From Verrucomicrobiales bacterium (GTDB taxonomy: Bacteria > Verrucomicrobiota > Verrucomicrobiia > Verrucomicrobiales > V1-33), in NCBI GenBank assembly GCA_028293305.1, contig JAQGPD010000325.1, forward strand, positions 1-5,594: 5,594 nt of DNA, in the 5' to 3' direction. The stretch's first letter is position 1. The number at the start of each line of letters is the position of its first letter. The translations under genes and the position numbers were made by a program. The notes beneath the pieces were generated by a model. That model was not told the DNA's origin. It worked only from the letters and a program-made list of their open reading frames with translations, and ran no database searches. Positions 1 through 4,984 of this stretch are shown here, one piece after another.

Positions 1-1
1 T

Positions 2-235
2 GCCCCGGGCTCCAAGGAAAAAGTGCTGGGCCGCGTGCGCGATATGCGGGGCGGAAAACTCTATGATGCGCAGTGGGGCACGCGCATGACGGGCGAGGGA
101 TTTTTCGCCGATGAGTTGCACTCGCTCTTTCAGCTCTCCCGACGCCGCGCCGGTTTCCCTAAACCGTGCCCGGACCTTTCGATCGCCGCCTTCCGCGTTC
201 CCGGTGCGGTTTCCCAATTGGAACTCGGGTTTTGA
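2..235 (+). CDS. Radical SAM protein, PA0069/SplB-like group, C-terminal fragment
   Basis: Only the last 77 residues are present. The reading frame enters from the left edge and stops with TGA at 233-235. The radical SAM core with its CxxxCxxC cluster-binding motif would lie upstream, outside the window. The visible part contains GRVRDMRGG, then LYDAQWGTRMTGEGFFAD, then an LFQLSRRRAGF helix. This order (a V-x-x-R-x-RGG segment, a D-x-x-x-G-x-RM-x-GEG segment, then a basic helix) is what I recall from the C-terminal end of PA0069-type radical SAM proteins related to spore photoproduct lyase. Their substrate is not established. The assignment rests on this tail alone. The protein ends with about 25 residues that show no recognisable motif. 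The next gene on the same strand starts 164 bp downstream, with a possible hairpin terminator in between, so the two are probably separate units. Confidence 0.7.
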   Translation, partial: APGSKEKVLGRVRDMRGGKLYDAQWGTRMTGEGFFADELHSLFQLSRRRAGFPKPCPDLSIAAFRVPGAVSQLELGF

Positions 236-341
236 TGGAATGAATCCCACAGGCGCGGTGACGTTCAGCCGGGCAAAAATGTCAGGTTTGTCATATACAA
301 AGCCAGAAAATGTCTTTACAAGATTCCGTTATGGTGGTGGC

Positions 342-376
342 GGCCCGGTGCTTGAATCCAACAATCCGCCCGGGCC
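342..376 (+). terminator. Possible weak intrinsic terminator after the radical SAM gene
   Basis: GGCCCGG at 342-348 is exactly complementary to CCGGGCC at 370-376. This gives a seven-pair, all-GC stem with a 21-nt loop, followed by TTTCT. The position, 107 bp after the radical SAM stop and 24 bp before the PEP-CTERM start, suits a terminator or a leader hairpin. The loop is long and the T-run is short and interrupted, so the call is weak. Confidence 0.3.
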
Positions 377-399
377 TTTCTAATCCTCAGTCCAACGTC

Positions 400-1230
400 A
401 TGAAACGCGCCCCCAGTCCGCTCCGGTTTTTTGCTATCCCCATCCTTTTCTTGTTGGCCGGAGCACTCCCCGGCGCAAGGGCCGCCGCTATTTTGGGCGT
501 GGACTTCGGTAGGAATGACAGCGTTCCCGCCGGAACCTCCTCGACCTCCGGCAATTTTCTGGAAACTGGCTTCCGTGGTTTTTATATCAGCGGAGCCGCC
601 ACCTTCACCGGTGTGGTCGGGCGGACCTACTCCGGACTCGACCCCGTCCTGACCAGCGGGGCGGTCACGGTGAGCCTCCAAGGCGATTCCAGCGGCGCCG
701 CCGGAAACATCGGCGGCCGCAACCGCGGGGCTCCCCTCGACTCCGGCGCGTTCACTTACGGCGACTTGCTCTACGACGGCATCATCCGCACCAAGCTGAC
801 CTCCACCGCCGGCGAGTTCACCCTGCAACTCCTTGGGCTCAATCCAAATACCTCGTATGCCATGCGGCTCTGGAGCGCGAACAGCGGATCGGATATCGAC
901 ACGGTTTACAGCTGGTTCGACACCACGTCCGGATCCAATCTGCTGGGAACCATTTTAAATGGCCCCGGCAGCCCGCTGACGGCTTCAGCCAATACGGACT
1001 ATTCCGTTTTCGGCATCGTCACATCGGACGCGGCGGGCGCCCTGACCTTCGGCGTCACCTCCAGCAATGGCAGCCCAACCGCAGGCTACATCAGCGGATT
1101 TGAACTATCCACCGTTCCCGAGCCCGATGTTTCCCTGCTCGCGGCACTCGCAGCCCTTCCCCTGCTGCGTCGGCGCCGCCACCATTGCGGGTCGCGCAGG
1201 GTGCTTTGCCCATGCCCACGTCCAGCCTAG
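400..1230 (+). CDS. PEP-CTERM sorting domain protein, secreted, with unusual C-terminal tail
   Basis: A 276-residue exported protein. The ATG at 400 is chosen because it directly precedes a signal peptide: basic MKR, hydrophobic residues 10-23, and likely cleavage after ARA at 26-28. The in-frame ATG at 310 would put 30 non-signal residues in front of it. The mature part (about 29-237) is rich in Gly, Ser and Thr and looks beta-rich, starting with ILGVDFG and ending with ISGFEL just before the sorting signal. No enzyme motif is seen. The sorting signal is VPEP at 239-242, a hydrophobic stretch at about 245-256 and RRRR at 257-260. In this family an exosortase cleaves near PEP and the protein goes to the cell surface or matrix. 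Oddly, 16 more residues follow RRRR and carry the only three cysteines in the protein. The ligand or role of the mature domain is unknown. The gene converges on the small membrane-protein gene and overlaps it by four bases. Confidence 0.85.
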   Translation: MKRAPSPLRFFAIPILFLLAGALPGARAAAILGVDFGRNDSVPAGTSSTSGNFLETGFRGFYISGAATFTGVVGRTYSGLDPVLTSGAVTVSLQGDSSGAAGNIGGRNRGAPLDSGAFTYGDLLYDGIIRTKLTSTAGEFTLQLLGLNPNTSYAMRLWSANSGSDIDTVYSWFDTTSGSNLLGTILNGPGSPLTASANTDYSVFGIVTSDAAGALTFGVTSSNGSPTAGYISGFELSTVPEPDVSLLAALAALPLLRRRRHHCGSRRVLCPCPRPA

Positions 1231-1499
1231 GCCTGTTCCGGCGACTGGCCACGCCTTTTGCCCAAAAGGGTCAAGCCCATCAGCACCAACGCCGTGGTTC
1301 CCGCAACTCCCAGAATATCAACGCCCGGCACAAAGCGGTCCTCGTAGACCACTTCAGGAATCCCGGTGATTTCCTCGATTTTCTCGACAGCCACCTGGGT
1401 CTTCGTCCAACCCGGATTCCGCCCCGCCGCCAACCACCAGACCGCGACGGCCCCAAAGCCGGCCGCCGCGAGCCATCGGATGATTTTTCGAAATTTCAT
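1227..1499 (-). CDS. Small two-helix membrane protein of unknown function
   Basis: I do not recognise this 90-residue protein. It begins MKFRKIIRW and has a first hydrophobic helix at about 9-25, a polar segment at 26-58 (GWTKTQVAVEKIEEITGIPE and on), and a second hydrophobic helix at about 59-80. A basic tail, GKRRGQ, follows. Positive residues at both ends predict that both termini lie in the cytoplasm and that the middle acidic/amphipathic segment faces the periplasm. The start is supported by a GGGGAAG ribosome-site-like sequence five bases upstream of ATG, the clearest such site in the window. The residue pattern (two clean helices, a charged loop and a positive-inside tail) argues for a real gene. 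It lies 86 bp downstream of the YceI gene on the same strand, and a TATAAT sequence in that gap could give it its own promoter. Its stop codon shares CTAG with the stop of the opposing gene. Confidence 0.75.
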   Translation of the reverse strand: MKFRKIIRWLAAAGFGAVAVWWLAAGRNPGWTKTQVAVEKIEEITGIPEVVYEDRFVPGVDILGVAGTTALVLMGLTLLGKRRGQSPEQA

Positions 1500-1568
1500 G
1501 GCAACTTCCCCGCATCATATACCGGCCAGGGCACGGCAAGGTTCACCCACCACCCTGAGATTGAAGAG

Positions 1569-1597
1569 ATTATAAACCCGTCGCCTCACTTTGGACA
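1569..1597 (-). promoter_or_regulatory. Weak promoter candidate for the small membrane protein gene
   Basis: Read on the minus strand, a perfect TATAAT occupies 1574-1569. A poor -35 candidate, TGTCCA, lies 17 bp upstream at 1597-1592, inside the last codons of the YceI gene. Only three of six -35 bases match the sigma-70 consensus. It would start transcription about 60 bases before the ATG at 1499. Confidence 0.2.
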
Positions 1598-2197
1598 GGC
1601 CCCGGCGATCGCCAGGCTGATGACCACTTCCTCGGAAACTTTATCGGTCGGAGCCTTGGGGTTCACTCCATATTCCGACCGCTTGATGGTGAATTCGGAG
1701 CGGATCACCAAAAGATCACCCTCCATTTTCCCGCCGGTGCGGGCACCGAGCTTGCCCTTCAGCAGCGTCACTTTCGCCGGAACGGAGATTTCCTTCTCCA
1801 CGCCTTTGAGGCTGAATTTTCCTTTCACATTGGCAGTCGCGGTGTCGCCGTCTTTTTTGTAATCGCTCAGACCGGTGACCGTGAAGGTAATGGTGGGATT
1901 TTTCGCAACATCCAGCCAATCAGGACCTTGCATGTGCTCCTTCATCATCGCGTTCTCCACGTTGAGAGATTTCGCATCGATCACGATGCTACCTTTCGTG
2001 GCTTCCGGTTTTTCGGTGTCGATGGTCAATTTTCCGCTCACCCCGCTGGCGTTTCCGCTGATGGCCTCCAAGGGCGCATCCAGCTTGAAGCTGGCGTGGT
2101 TCACCCCCTTCGGATCTTTAAAATCAAAGGTTTGCTCCGCGGCAGCGGCGGCAAAAGGCAGAAAAACAAGGGCGGCAAAAAGGCTTTTGGCGTTCAT
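1586..2197 (-). CDS. YceI family periplasmic protein
   Basis: A 203-residue exported protein with a YceI-type lipocalin-like beta-barrel domain. YceI proteins are small secreted barrels that bind isoprenoid or other amphiphilic molecules in known structures; the ligand here cannot be read from sequence. The ATG at 2197 starts a clear signal peptide (MNAKSLF, then a hydrophobic alanine-rich stretch to about residue 20, cleavage near AAA-EQ). The 25 upstream in-frame residues are polar and basic and do not fit. Family features follow: ASFKL near 35, SGKLTIDTEKPEATKGSI at 54-71, a central HMQGPDWLDVAKNPTITF segment, then VKGKFSLKGVEKEISVP and a late charged strand ending EEVVISLAIAG. The length is normal for the family. 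No Shine-Dalgarno site precedes the ATG, and 18 of the 20 upstream bases are pyrimidines. It lies 112 bp downstream of the thioredoxin gene, possibly on the same transcript. Confidence 0.9.
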   Translation of the reverse strand: MNAKSLFAALVFLPFAAAAAEQTFDFKDPKGVNHASFKLDAPLEAISGNASGVSGKLTIDTEKPEATKGSIVIDAKSLNVENAMMKEHMQGPDWLDVAKNPTITFTVTGLSDYKKDGDTATANVKGKFSLKGVEKEISVPAKVTLLKGKLGARTGGKMEGDLLVIRSEFTIKRSEYGVNPKAPTDKVSEEVVISLAIAGACPK

Positions 2198-2309
2198 AGG
2201 GAGGAAAAGTGGGGATACTGCATCGGGCAGCAGACGGCGCAACCTCCACCGGGCCTGGCCATCCGTCAACAAATGCCTCTGATGGAAAGTGCAGGGATGG
2301 TTCAGACCC

Positions 2310-2651
2310 TCAGGACGCCAAGTGCGAGCGGAGCCATTGCCGGAGCTCAGCCACCCCGCGCATCCCGGTGATCATTTCCCGGGGTTCGCCGTTTTTGTAG
2401 AAGAGGAGAGACGGAAGTCCCTGAACGCCAAACTGCATCGCCAATCCTGCCTCGTCATCCGCGTTGACCTTCACAAAAGTAACGTGCCCCGCGAACTCTT
2501 TCGCCAGCTCCTCCAATACGGGCGCCAACTGCCGACAGGGACCACACCATGGCGCGTGAAATTGCACCACCACCGGCAGCGCTGCAGCCACCACCGAAGC
2601 GGGAAATTCGATGGTGCTGATGTCGGCGATCAAGGGGGCTTCCGGTTTCAT
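2310..2651 (-). CDS. trxA: Thioredoxin
   Basis: A single-domain thioredoxin of 113 residues, close to the usual 105-110, acting as a general dithiol reductant for cytoplasmic proteins. The active site is WCGPC at 35-39, within VVVQFHAPWCGPCRQLAPVL. The cis-proline is in GLPSLLF (P80), and the surrounding VNADDEAGLAMQFGVQG and FYKNGE segments are typical. There is no signal peptide from this start. ATG 2651 is chosen because it gives the normal family length. An ATG at 2720, with AGGA four bases upstream, would add 23 residues including a cysteine and a DPDKDG stretch, and an ATG at 2768 would add 39. Neither extension has a recognisable domain. It is the first of three co-oriented genes and reads away from an AT-rich spacer that probably holds its promoter. 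The symbol is the family's usual name; other thioredoxins may exist in the genome. Confidence 0.93.
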   Translation of the reverse strand: MKPEAPLIADISTIEFPASVVAAALPVVVQFHAPWCGPCRQLAPVLEELAKEFAGHVTFVKVNADDEAGLAMQFGVQGLPSLLFYKNGEPREMITGMRGVAELRQWLRSHLAS

Positions 2652-2797
2652 TGGGGGATGGAATGGGGTTTTACCGCCATCCTTATCCGGGTCCGCGCAC
2701 AAGTCCAGTCCCGGCCCCATTGATTCCTGGAGTAGCGTATTGCTCAAGGAAGGCTGTCCTGTATTCATTAGCAATCCAGTGGCGAAACATTGAATCA

Positions 2798-2830
2798 GGA
2801 TTAAATATCAGGGATTCCAGATATTGGATT
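2798..2830 (+). repeat. Three GGATT motifs at exact 14-bp spacing
   Basis: GGATT occurs at 2798-2802, 2812-2816 and 2826-2830, each start 14 bp from the last. The sequences between them are only loosely alike. AATATC at 2804-2809 and GATATT at 2820-2825 also form a six-pair inverted repeat across the middle copy. It could be a protein-binding array upstream of the thioredoxin gene, or chance. Confidence 0.4.
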
Positions 2831-2852
2831 TAAGTTCATAACCTCATCATTA

Positions 2853-2896
2853 TCAGGTGCTTGTTGATAGCGCCTGAACAGGGGCGCGCAGTTCGG
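2853..2896 (+). promoter_or_regulatory. Two overlapping, mutually exclusive hairpins followed by a T-tract
   Basis: TCAGGTGC at 2853-2860 pairs with GCGCCTGA at 2870-2877 (eight pairs, one G-U, nine-base loop). CTGAAC at 2874-2879 pairs with GTTCGG at 2891-2896 (six pairs, one G-U, eleven-base loop). The two share bases 2874-2877, so only one can form at a time. The second is followed by AATTTTTATAAT. This is the geometry of an antiterminator/terminator pair, or of a dyad operator. No plus-strand transcript start upstream of it is evident. Confidence 0.3.
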
Positions 2897-2930
2897 AATT
2901 TTTATAATTTCATGCCTTTCAGCACCCAAA

Positions 2931-2951
2931 TGAAGTTTAGGATTGAAGTTT
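2931..2951 (+). repeat. Direct repeat TGAAGTTT, two copies 13 bp apart
   Basis: TGAAGTTT occurs at 2931-2938 and 2944-2951, separated by AGGAT. It is part of the cluster of short repeats in the AT-rich spacer. Confidence 0.35.
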
Positions 2952-2968
2952 TCTTTAAAAATCTAAAA

Positions 2969-3004
2969 ATGATAATTGCAATAGTGGCAGAATATATGAT
3001 AATT
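2969..3004 (+). repeat. Direct repeat ATGATAATT, two copies 27 bp apart
   Basis: ATGATAATT occurs at 2969-2977 and 2996-3004. The copies overlap the -35 and -10 elements of the candidate promoter called at 2976-3003, so they may be part of its control or simply AT-rich recurrence. Confidence 0.35.
2976..3003 (+). promoter_or_regulatory. Candidate sigma-70-type promoter for the gene at 3121
   Basis: TTGCAA at 2976-2981 (four of six consensus bases) and GATAAT at 2998-3003 (five of six) are separated by 16 bp. Transcription would begin near 3010, about 110 bases ahead of the ATG at 3121. A perfect TATAAT also sits at 2903-2908 but has no acceptable -35. In AT-rich DNA such matches arise easily. 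Confidence 0.3.
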
Positions 3005-3120
3005 ACTTAGAACTTCCAGATATTTTACCCGTGACTGTCCTGCGCTTCACCCGAACCTACTTTTTGGAAAAAGCGCCTGCCGTTTCCCTCCCCATCCCAA
3101 CCTCCACCTTCCATCGCTCC

Positions 3121-3624
3121 ATGATTTACAGCGCCGACCAAATGCTTTTTGCCATCCGCCGCGAGGGCGAGGTCCTCCTCCCCGCAAAACGAGGCGAAGT
3201 TTGCTTTTCAGGCACTTTCAGCCATCGGAACCGGGGTCAGGAAATCTTCCTCGCCTTGGTCGAAACGGCGTCCATGGGCAAATCCGAACGGAGCCCAGGC
3301 ATTGGTTTCAAGATTGACCTGCAAACGGGTTTAATCATGGATCTCCTTAACGATCAAGGAGTTCTAGGATATCTTCCCCGCCGGGCGCTGGACCCGCATC
3401 AGGAGATCCCTTTCCGGATCGAAATGGAATTGATCGGCCGCGTCTGCGTCCCCCGATTGGTAATCGGAAGAGAAATCATTTTGCACCCCGCCCTGTATTT
3501 GGAAACCCGTGGAAGTCTTAGCGCGCTGACGGGCACCACCATCCATCCTCCGGGCGATGCGCAGTTTTCCAATCTTGATCTGGAAAGCGCGATGGAAGAA
3601 GTCGAAATCTGCGCGGCCGGTTGA
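3121..3624 (+). CDS. Unrecognised protein, possibly a beta-sandwich (concanavalin A-like) fold
   Basis: I do not recognise this 167-residue protein. It has no signal peptide or membrane helix, so it is probably cytoplasmic. The frame looks coding: charged and hydrophobic residues alternate in strand-like runs (EVCFSGTFSH at 26-35, EIFLALVETA at 41-50, GIGFKIDLQTGLIMDLL at 60-76, FRIEMELIGRVCVPRLVIG at 98-116) and it ends with AQFSNLDLE at 147-155. An F-SN-L-L strand near the end and a G-F-x-ID-xxTG strand in the middle recall SPRY or laminin-G/concanavalin A-like sandwiches. This is a fold guess, not an assignment. It has three cysteines (28, 109, 164). The ATG at 3121 is preferred over the in-frame GTG at 3031, whose 30 extra residues look unstructured. 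Neither start has a ribosome site, and 17 of the 20 bases before the ATG are pyrimidines. The polyamine transporter genes follow 262 bp later on the same strand; no functional link is evident. Confidence 0.7.
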   Translation: MIYSADQMLFAIRREGEVLLPAKRGEVCFSGTFSHRNRGQEIFLALVETASMGKSERSPGIGFKIDLQTGLIMDLLNDQGVLGYLPRRALDPHQEIPFRIEMELIGRVCVPRLVIGREIILHPALYLETRGSLSALTGTTIHPPGDAQFSNLDLESAMEEVEICAAG

Positions 3625-3886
3625 ACGTGCTCCAAGCCCCAAACCCCAAACTCCTGATGCGTGCGTCGGCTATGGCCGAGGCCATTGCTTGACGAACGCC
3701 TGAAGCGTAAAAAGTTTTGGCGCTTGTTGAGGATACGGGACTTAGAGTGGAAATCCGCAGAACGGACCGCCGTCGGTGGTGGCGCATTTAACTCGCCGTT
3801 TCATGGAGTTTTCACGCAACCAGCTTGCATTTTTCTCCCCCCGACAGTAAGGCAGGCGGCTTTCGGCCCCTATTCTACGCTGCCCC
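3625..3886. other. Intergenic spacer upstream of potA
   Basis: No gene is supported in these 262 bp. The spacer carries the palindrome at 3672-3685 and an imperfect hairpin (AAGCG at 3703-3707 with CGCTT at 3721-3725) that lacks a T-run. CATGGAGTTT, the sequence at the potA start (3886-3895), also appears at 3802-3811. A TATTCT at 3871-3876 would place a transcript start only a few bases before the potA ATG, but no -35 accompanies it. Confidence 0.6.
3672..3685. repeat. Palindrome ATGGCC-GA-GGCCAT upstream of potA
   Basis: Six bases repeat exactly in inverted order around a two-base centre. It lies 48 bp after the stop of the hypothetical gene and about 200 bp before potA. The two-base spacer makes an RNA hairpin unlikely, so a dimeric regulator site or chance is more plausible. 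Confidence 0.4.
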
Positions 3887-4984
3887 ATGGAGTTTCTTGT
3901 TCTCGATTCCCTCTTCCGCCGTTACCCGGGAAGGGCCGCGGTTGATGGGATCAGCCTGACGATCAACCGGGGGGAAATTTTCTCGCTGCTTGGACCCAGC
4001 GGTTGTGGCAAAACCACCCTCCTGCGCCTGATCGCCGGTTTGGACCAGCCGGACGCGGGGCGCGTTCTGCTTTTGGGAGAAGATTTGACCCGGCAACCGG
4101 CGCACCGGCGGCCCGTGAATACGGTTTTCCAAAACTACGCACTGTTCCCTCATTTGACTGTGGCTCAGAACATCGCGTTCGGTTTGGAAGCGGCGGGCAA
4201 ATCCAAATCGGTCGTCAGGGAATCCGTGGGCCGACTGCTCGAAATGGTCCGCTTGGACGGCTACGGGGCCAAACGCCCCGCACAACTCAGCGGCGGGGAA
4301 AAACAGCGCGTGGCGATCGCCCGCGCCCTGGTGAACCAGCCGAAGGTTCTACTGCTCGACGAACCACTCGCAGCACTCGATCTCAAGCTCCGCCAGCACT
4401 TGCTCTTGGAGTTGCGAGCGCTTCATTCTCAAGTAGATACGACCTTTATTTACGTGACTCATGATCAAGGCGAAGCCATGAGCCTCAGCCATCGCATTGC
4501 CGTCCTCCACGCCGGAAAAGTCGAGCAAATCGGGACTCCCCGGGAAATCTACGATTCCCCCAAAACAGCTCAAGTCGCCGCATTCATCGGGGACACGAAC
4601 TTCCTTCCTGTAACCCGGGCCTGGGAGGAGCAGGGCCAATGGCGCGCGGAAGTTCCGGGTCTGGGGCAAATCCGCACCTCACCGCCGCCGGTTAAAAGTC
4701 TTAACTCGCTCAGAATCAGCGTGCGGCCACAGAATTTACGCATTTCCATGTTTCCTCCCAACGCGGTCCCGCCGGGCAATATGTGGGAAGCCGTCGTCAC
4801 GGAATCGGTCTATTTCGGCACTCACACCCTGTGTTTGGTGGAAGCGGGGGGACATCGGCTGACGGTGCCCCTTCCCCAGGAAATGCCGGCTCCCCTCAAG
4901 GGTTCCACCGTCTGGCTGGGTTCCGATGCCGACGACACGCTCCTGCTGAACGCCGCCCCCGGGCCATCCCCATCCGTTCCGTGA
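3887..4984 (+). CDS. potA: Spermidine/putrescine-type ABC transporter ATP-binding protein
   Basis: A 365-residue ATPase subunit that hydrolyses ATP at the inner face of the cytoplasmic membrane to drive substrate import. All nucleotide-binding motifs are intact: Walker A GPSGCGKTT (36-44), Q-loop Q82 in VFQNYALFPHLTV, signature LSGGEKQR (134-141), Walker B LLLDEP (155-160), D-loop LAALD (161-165) and H-loop H192 in THDQGEAMS. The signature has Glu where many have Gln, a common variant in this family. After about 240 comes a TOBE-type regulatory region (IRISVRPQNLRIS near 280, then a VVTESVYFGTHTLCLVE strand pair), as in PotA/CysA/MalK-type ATPases. Length matches PotA. The polyamine assignment relies mainly on the adjacent PotB-like permease; related importers of other small molecules share this layout. 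The ATG has no Shine-Dalgarno site and 16 of the 20 preceding bases are pyrimidines. Its stop overlaps the potB start in GTGA. Confidence 0.92.
   Translation: MEFLVLDSLFRRYPGRAAVDGISLTINRGEIFSLLGPSGCGKTTLLRLIAGLDQPDAGRVLLLGEDLTRQPAHRRPVNTVFQNYALFPHLTVAQNIAFGLEAAGKSKSVVRESVGRLLEMVRLDGYGAKRPAQLSGGEKQRVAIARALVNQPKVLLLDEPLAALDLKLRQHLLLELRALHSQVDTTFIYVTHDQGEAMSLSHRIAVLHAGKVEQIGTPREIYDSPKTAQVAAFIGDTNFLPVTRAWEEQGQWRAEVPGLGQIRTSPPPVKSLNSLRISVRPQNLRISMFPPNAVPPGNMWEAVVTESVYFGTHTLCLVEAGGHRLTVPLPQEMPAPLKGSTVWLGSDADDTLLLNAAPGPSPSVP

Larger units (their letters stand above)
2815..3024 (+). repeat. Direct repeat pair TTCCAGATATT flanking the AT-rich core
   Basis: TTCCAGATATT is found at 2815-2825 and again at 3014-3024, start to start 199 bp apart, near the two ends of the AT-rich segment. 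An 11-base exact match this close is uncommon by chance, though AT-rich composition raises the odds. No transposase or integrase frame lies between the copies. Confidence 0.45.
2652..3120. other. Gene-free spacer with AT-rich core between divergent genes
   Basis: This 469-bp stretch separates the thioredoxin gene from the gene at 3121. From about 2740 to 3030 it is far richer in A and T than anything else in the window: 2941-3000 has only 14 G or C among 60 bases. It contains short direct repeats, overlapping inverted repeats and promoter-like sequences, listed separately. The only notable small open frame is 32 codons at 2912-3010 (plus), starting MPFSTQMKF and ending in a hydrophobic run. 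It has no ribosome site, and its composition is what AT-rich DNA gives by chance, so I do not call it. Either end may belong to a gene if the thioredoxin (2720) or the hypothetical protein (GTG 3031) uses its upstream start. Confidence 0.8.

Noticed and set aside
338..352. Sigma-54-like GG...GC pattern upstream of the PEP-CTERM gene, looked for because some PEP-CTERM genes use sigma-54 promoters
   Set aside because: The spacing between GG and GC is nine rather than ten bases and the flanking bases do not match TGGCAC/TTGC.
316..828. Open frame of 170 codons on the minus strand opposite the PEP-CTERM gene
   Set aside because: It lies antisense to a well-supported secreted protein and its translation is Gly/Ala-rich with no domain pattern, as expected of a GC-rich shadow frame.
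1185..1862. Open frame of 225 codons on the plus strand opposite the small membrane protein and YceI
   Set aside because: It spans two better-supported minus-strand genes and the gap between them, and its translation has no coherent domain.
2912..3010. Small frame of 32 codons with a hydrophobic stretch in the AT-rich spacer
   Set aside because: It has no ribosome site and its Ile/Phe/Lys bias follows directly from AT-rich composition. It would need conservation or ribosome profiling to be believed.
3631..3650. Telomere-like CCCCAAACCCCAAAC run
   Set aside because: There are only two units, so it is too short to be a meaningful repeat array.
3703..3725. Hairpin AAGCG/CGCTT after the hypothetical gene as a terminator
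   Set aside because: The stem is only five pairs with a bulged interior and no T-run follows.
3802..3895. CATGGAGTTT present both at 3802-3811 and at the potA start (3886-3895)
   Set aside because: Ten bases are shared but the similarity stops at once on both sides, and the upstream copy has no open frame, so it is probably coincidence.
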